Assembly (NCBI GenBank): GCA_036937835.1
Contig: CM072870.1
Location: 16,897,501 to 16,961,500, forward strand
Length of the DNA: 64,000 nucleotides
Source of the DNA: Pampus argenteus
Lineage: Eukaryota > Chordata > Actinopteri > Scombriformes > Stromateidae
Direction: 5' to 3'
In this document: positions 63,174-64,000 of the stretch, piece by piece
Layout of the letters: every line of letters starts with the position of its first letter
Numbering within the stretch: the first letter of the stretch is position 1
Made by a program: the position numbers and the translations under genes
The notes under the pieces: generated by a model
Told to the model about the DNA's origin: nothing
What the model saw: only the letters and a program-made list of their open reading frames with translations
Database searches by the model: none

Positions 63174-63765
63174 GGATCAATTCTTTCTTTTAAAAAAAAA
63201 AATACTTCTTGATTGTCATTGTCTGGTAAACAACTAATCAAATTAGCGATTTAATAACTAAAAACTAAAATAACTGTTTTTTTCTAGATAAATCTGCGAT
63301 TAATATTTCAGTTGGATGCAGAGCCTAGTCATATTTAAAAACTGCAAAGTTCGTGGCATACTTTCTAATCTTTAAAAATATTTTGACATAATTTACTTTG
63401 ATTTTTTTTTTTGTGAGTTTGAACAGGAATGCCTTTGTTCTTGCACAAGAGAAATGATATAAAGATAAAAGCCATGCTTCCATCTAGTGTATGAATATGT
63501 AGCTACAATGGCTTTCCTGGAGTGGTTTTTTAGGCTTTTAATACTGAGAATTAAAAGTAAAGCTTCACATCAGAGGTTTCCAACTCCATCAGACGCACAA
63601 ATAATTGCCTCCAACTAATCACAGATCAGAAAGTAATCTTGGGATTACAGATAAAGTTCCTTGAATGGATCTAAATGGCAAGATATGTTTATACTAATAT
63701 TTATACATTGACTCATTAATAGTACATATAAGAATGTTTAATAAAGATATATATATATATAACAT
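63174..63765 (+). other. mfsd12: mfsd12 3' UTR
   Basis: AT-rich sequence after the TAG, ending near the AATAAA at 63740-63745. No coding potential. Confidence 0.6.
63740..63745 (+). terminator. Poly(A) signal of mfsd12
   Basis: AATAAA followed by an (AT)n run and T-rich sequence, 567 bases after the stop. It is the first canonical hexamer after the gene. Confidence 0.5.
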
Positions 63766-64000
63766 TCATATTTGTAATTGTAATTCAATTATGTGAATGA
63801 AGCCACATTTTCTGTTGAGCTGGCAGCACTTGTGACACTGCTCCAAAAGGGTGAACTTGATGACTCTGTGTGTGTGAGACTAAGCAGAGGTAATATCTTC
63901 CTTCCTATTATTATCTGTATTACTTGCTTTGATGACATGGGAATATAAAACTCACACAGGGAGAAAATGCAAAGATTTGCACGAGAACAAAACTAATTCT
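63766..64000. other. Downstream flank, nothing recognised
   Basis: No ORF, RNA gene or repeat that I can support in the last 235 bases. Confidence 0.5.

Noticed and set aside
1..64000. tRNA or rRNA genes, CRISPR arrays, integrated viral genes
   Set aside because: No cloverleaf A/B-box sequence, regularly spaced direct repeats, or polymerase, integrase or capsid-like frames were recognised by eye. A dedicated RNA-gene and repeat search would be decisive.

Overview
This is nuclear DNA from a vertebrate, almost certainly a ray-finned fish and probably a spiny-rayed (percomorph) teleost. Genes are split by GT-AG introns, coding exons match vertebrate families, intergenic DNA is AT-rich, and short interspersed repeats of kinds common in teleost genomes recur throughout. 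Nothing prokaryotic, viral or CRISPR-like was seen.

Layout, all five genes on the + strand: (1) the last five coding exons and long 3' UTR of mknk2 (MAP-kinase-interacting kinase 2), 463-1498 plus UTR to about 4460; (2) rexo1 (RNA exonuclease 1 / Elongin A-binding protein 1), 16 coding exons, 7951-16795, 1269 aa; (3) a divergent Dmbx-type paired-like homeobox gene, three coding exons, 23329-25137, 276 aa, flanked upstream by about 5 kb of dense, possibly regulatory DNA; (4) csnk1g2 (casein kinase I gamma 2), a non-coding first exon near 27.1-27.3 kb and 11 coding exons, 30940-54712, 449 aa, with introns up to 9.5 kb; (5) mfsd12 (12-TM lysosome/melanosome transporter), nine coding exons, 57927-63173, 463 aa. 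The exon chains of genes 2 to 5 keep reading frame from ATG to stop at every junction, which strongly supports them.

The neighbourhood corresponds to human 19p13.3, where MKNK2, REXO1, CSNK1G2 and MFSD12 all lie, but it is compacted and reordered, and it carries a Dmbx-like homeobox gene that I do not know from that human region. The genes do not form a pathway: a translation-linked kinase, a nuclear 3'-5' exonuclease, a brain-type homeodomain factor, a membrane-bound kinase and a transporter.

Points of most interest: the divergent Dmbx paralogue and nearby TAATCC (K50 homeodomain) sites; two near-perfect RNA hairpins in csnk1g2 intron 3; an apparently alternative csnk1g2 exon between a 200-base pyrimidine tract and a CTG repeat, with a possible C-terminus lacking the membrane anchor; an unassigned terminal exon between mknk2 and rexo1; and a dispersed repeat family with inverted ends present in about ten copies.
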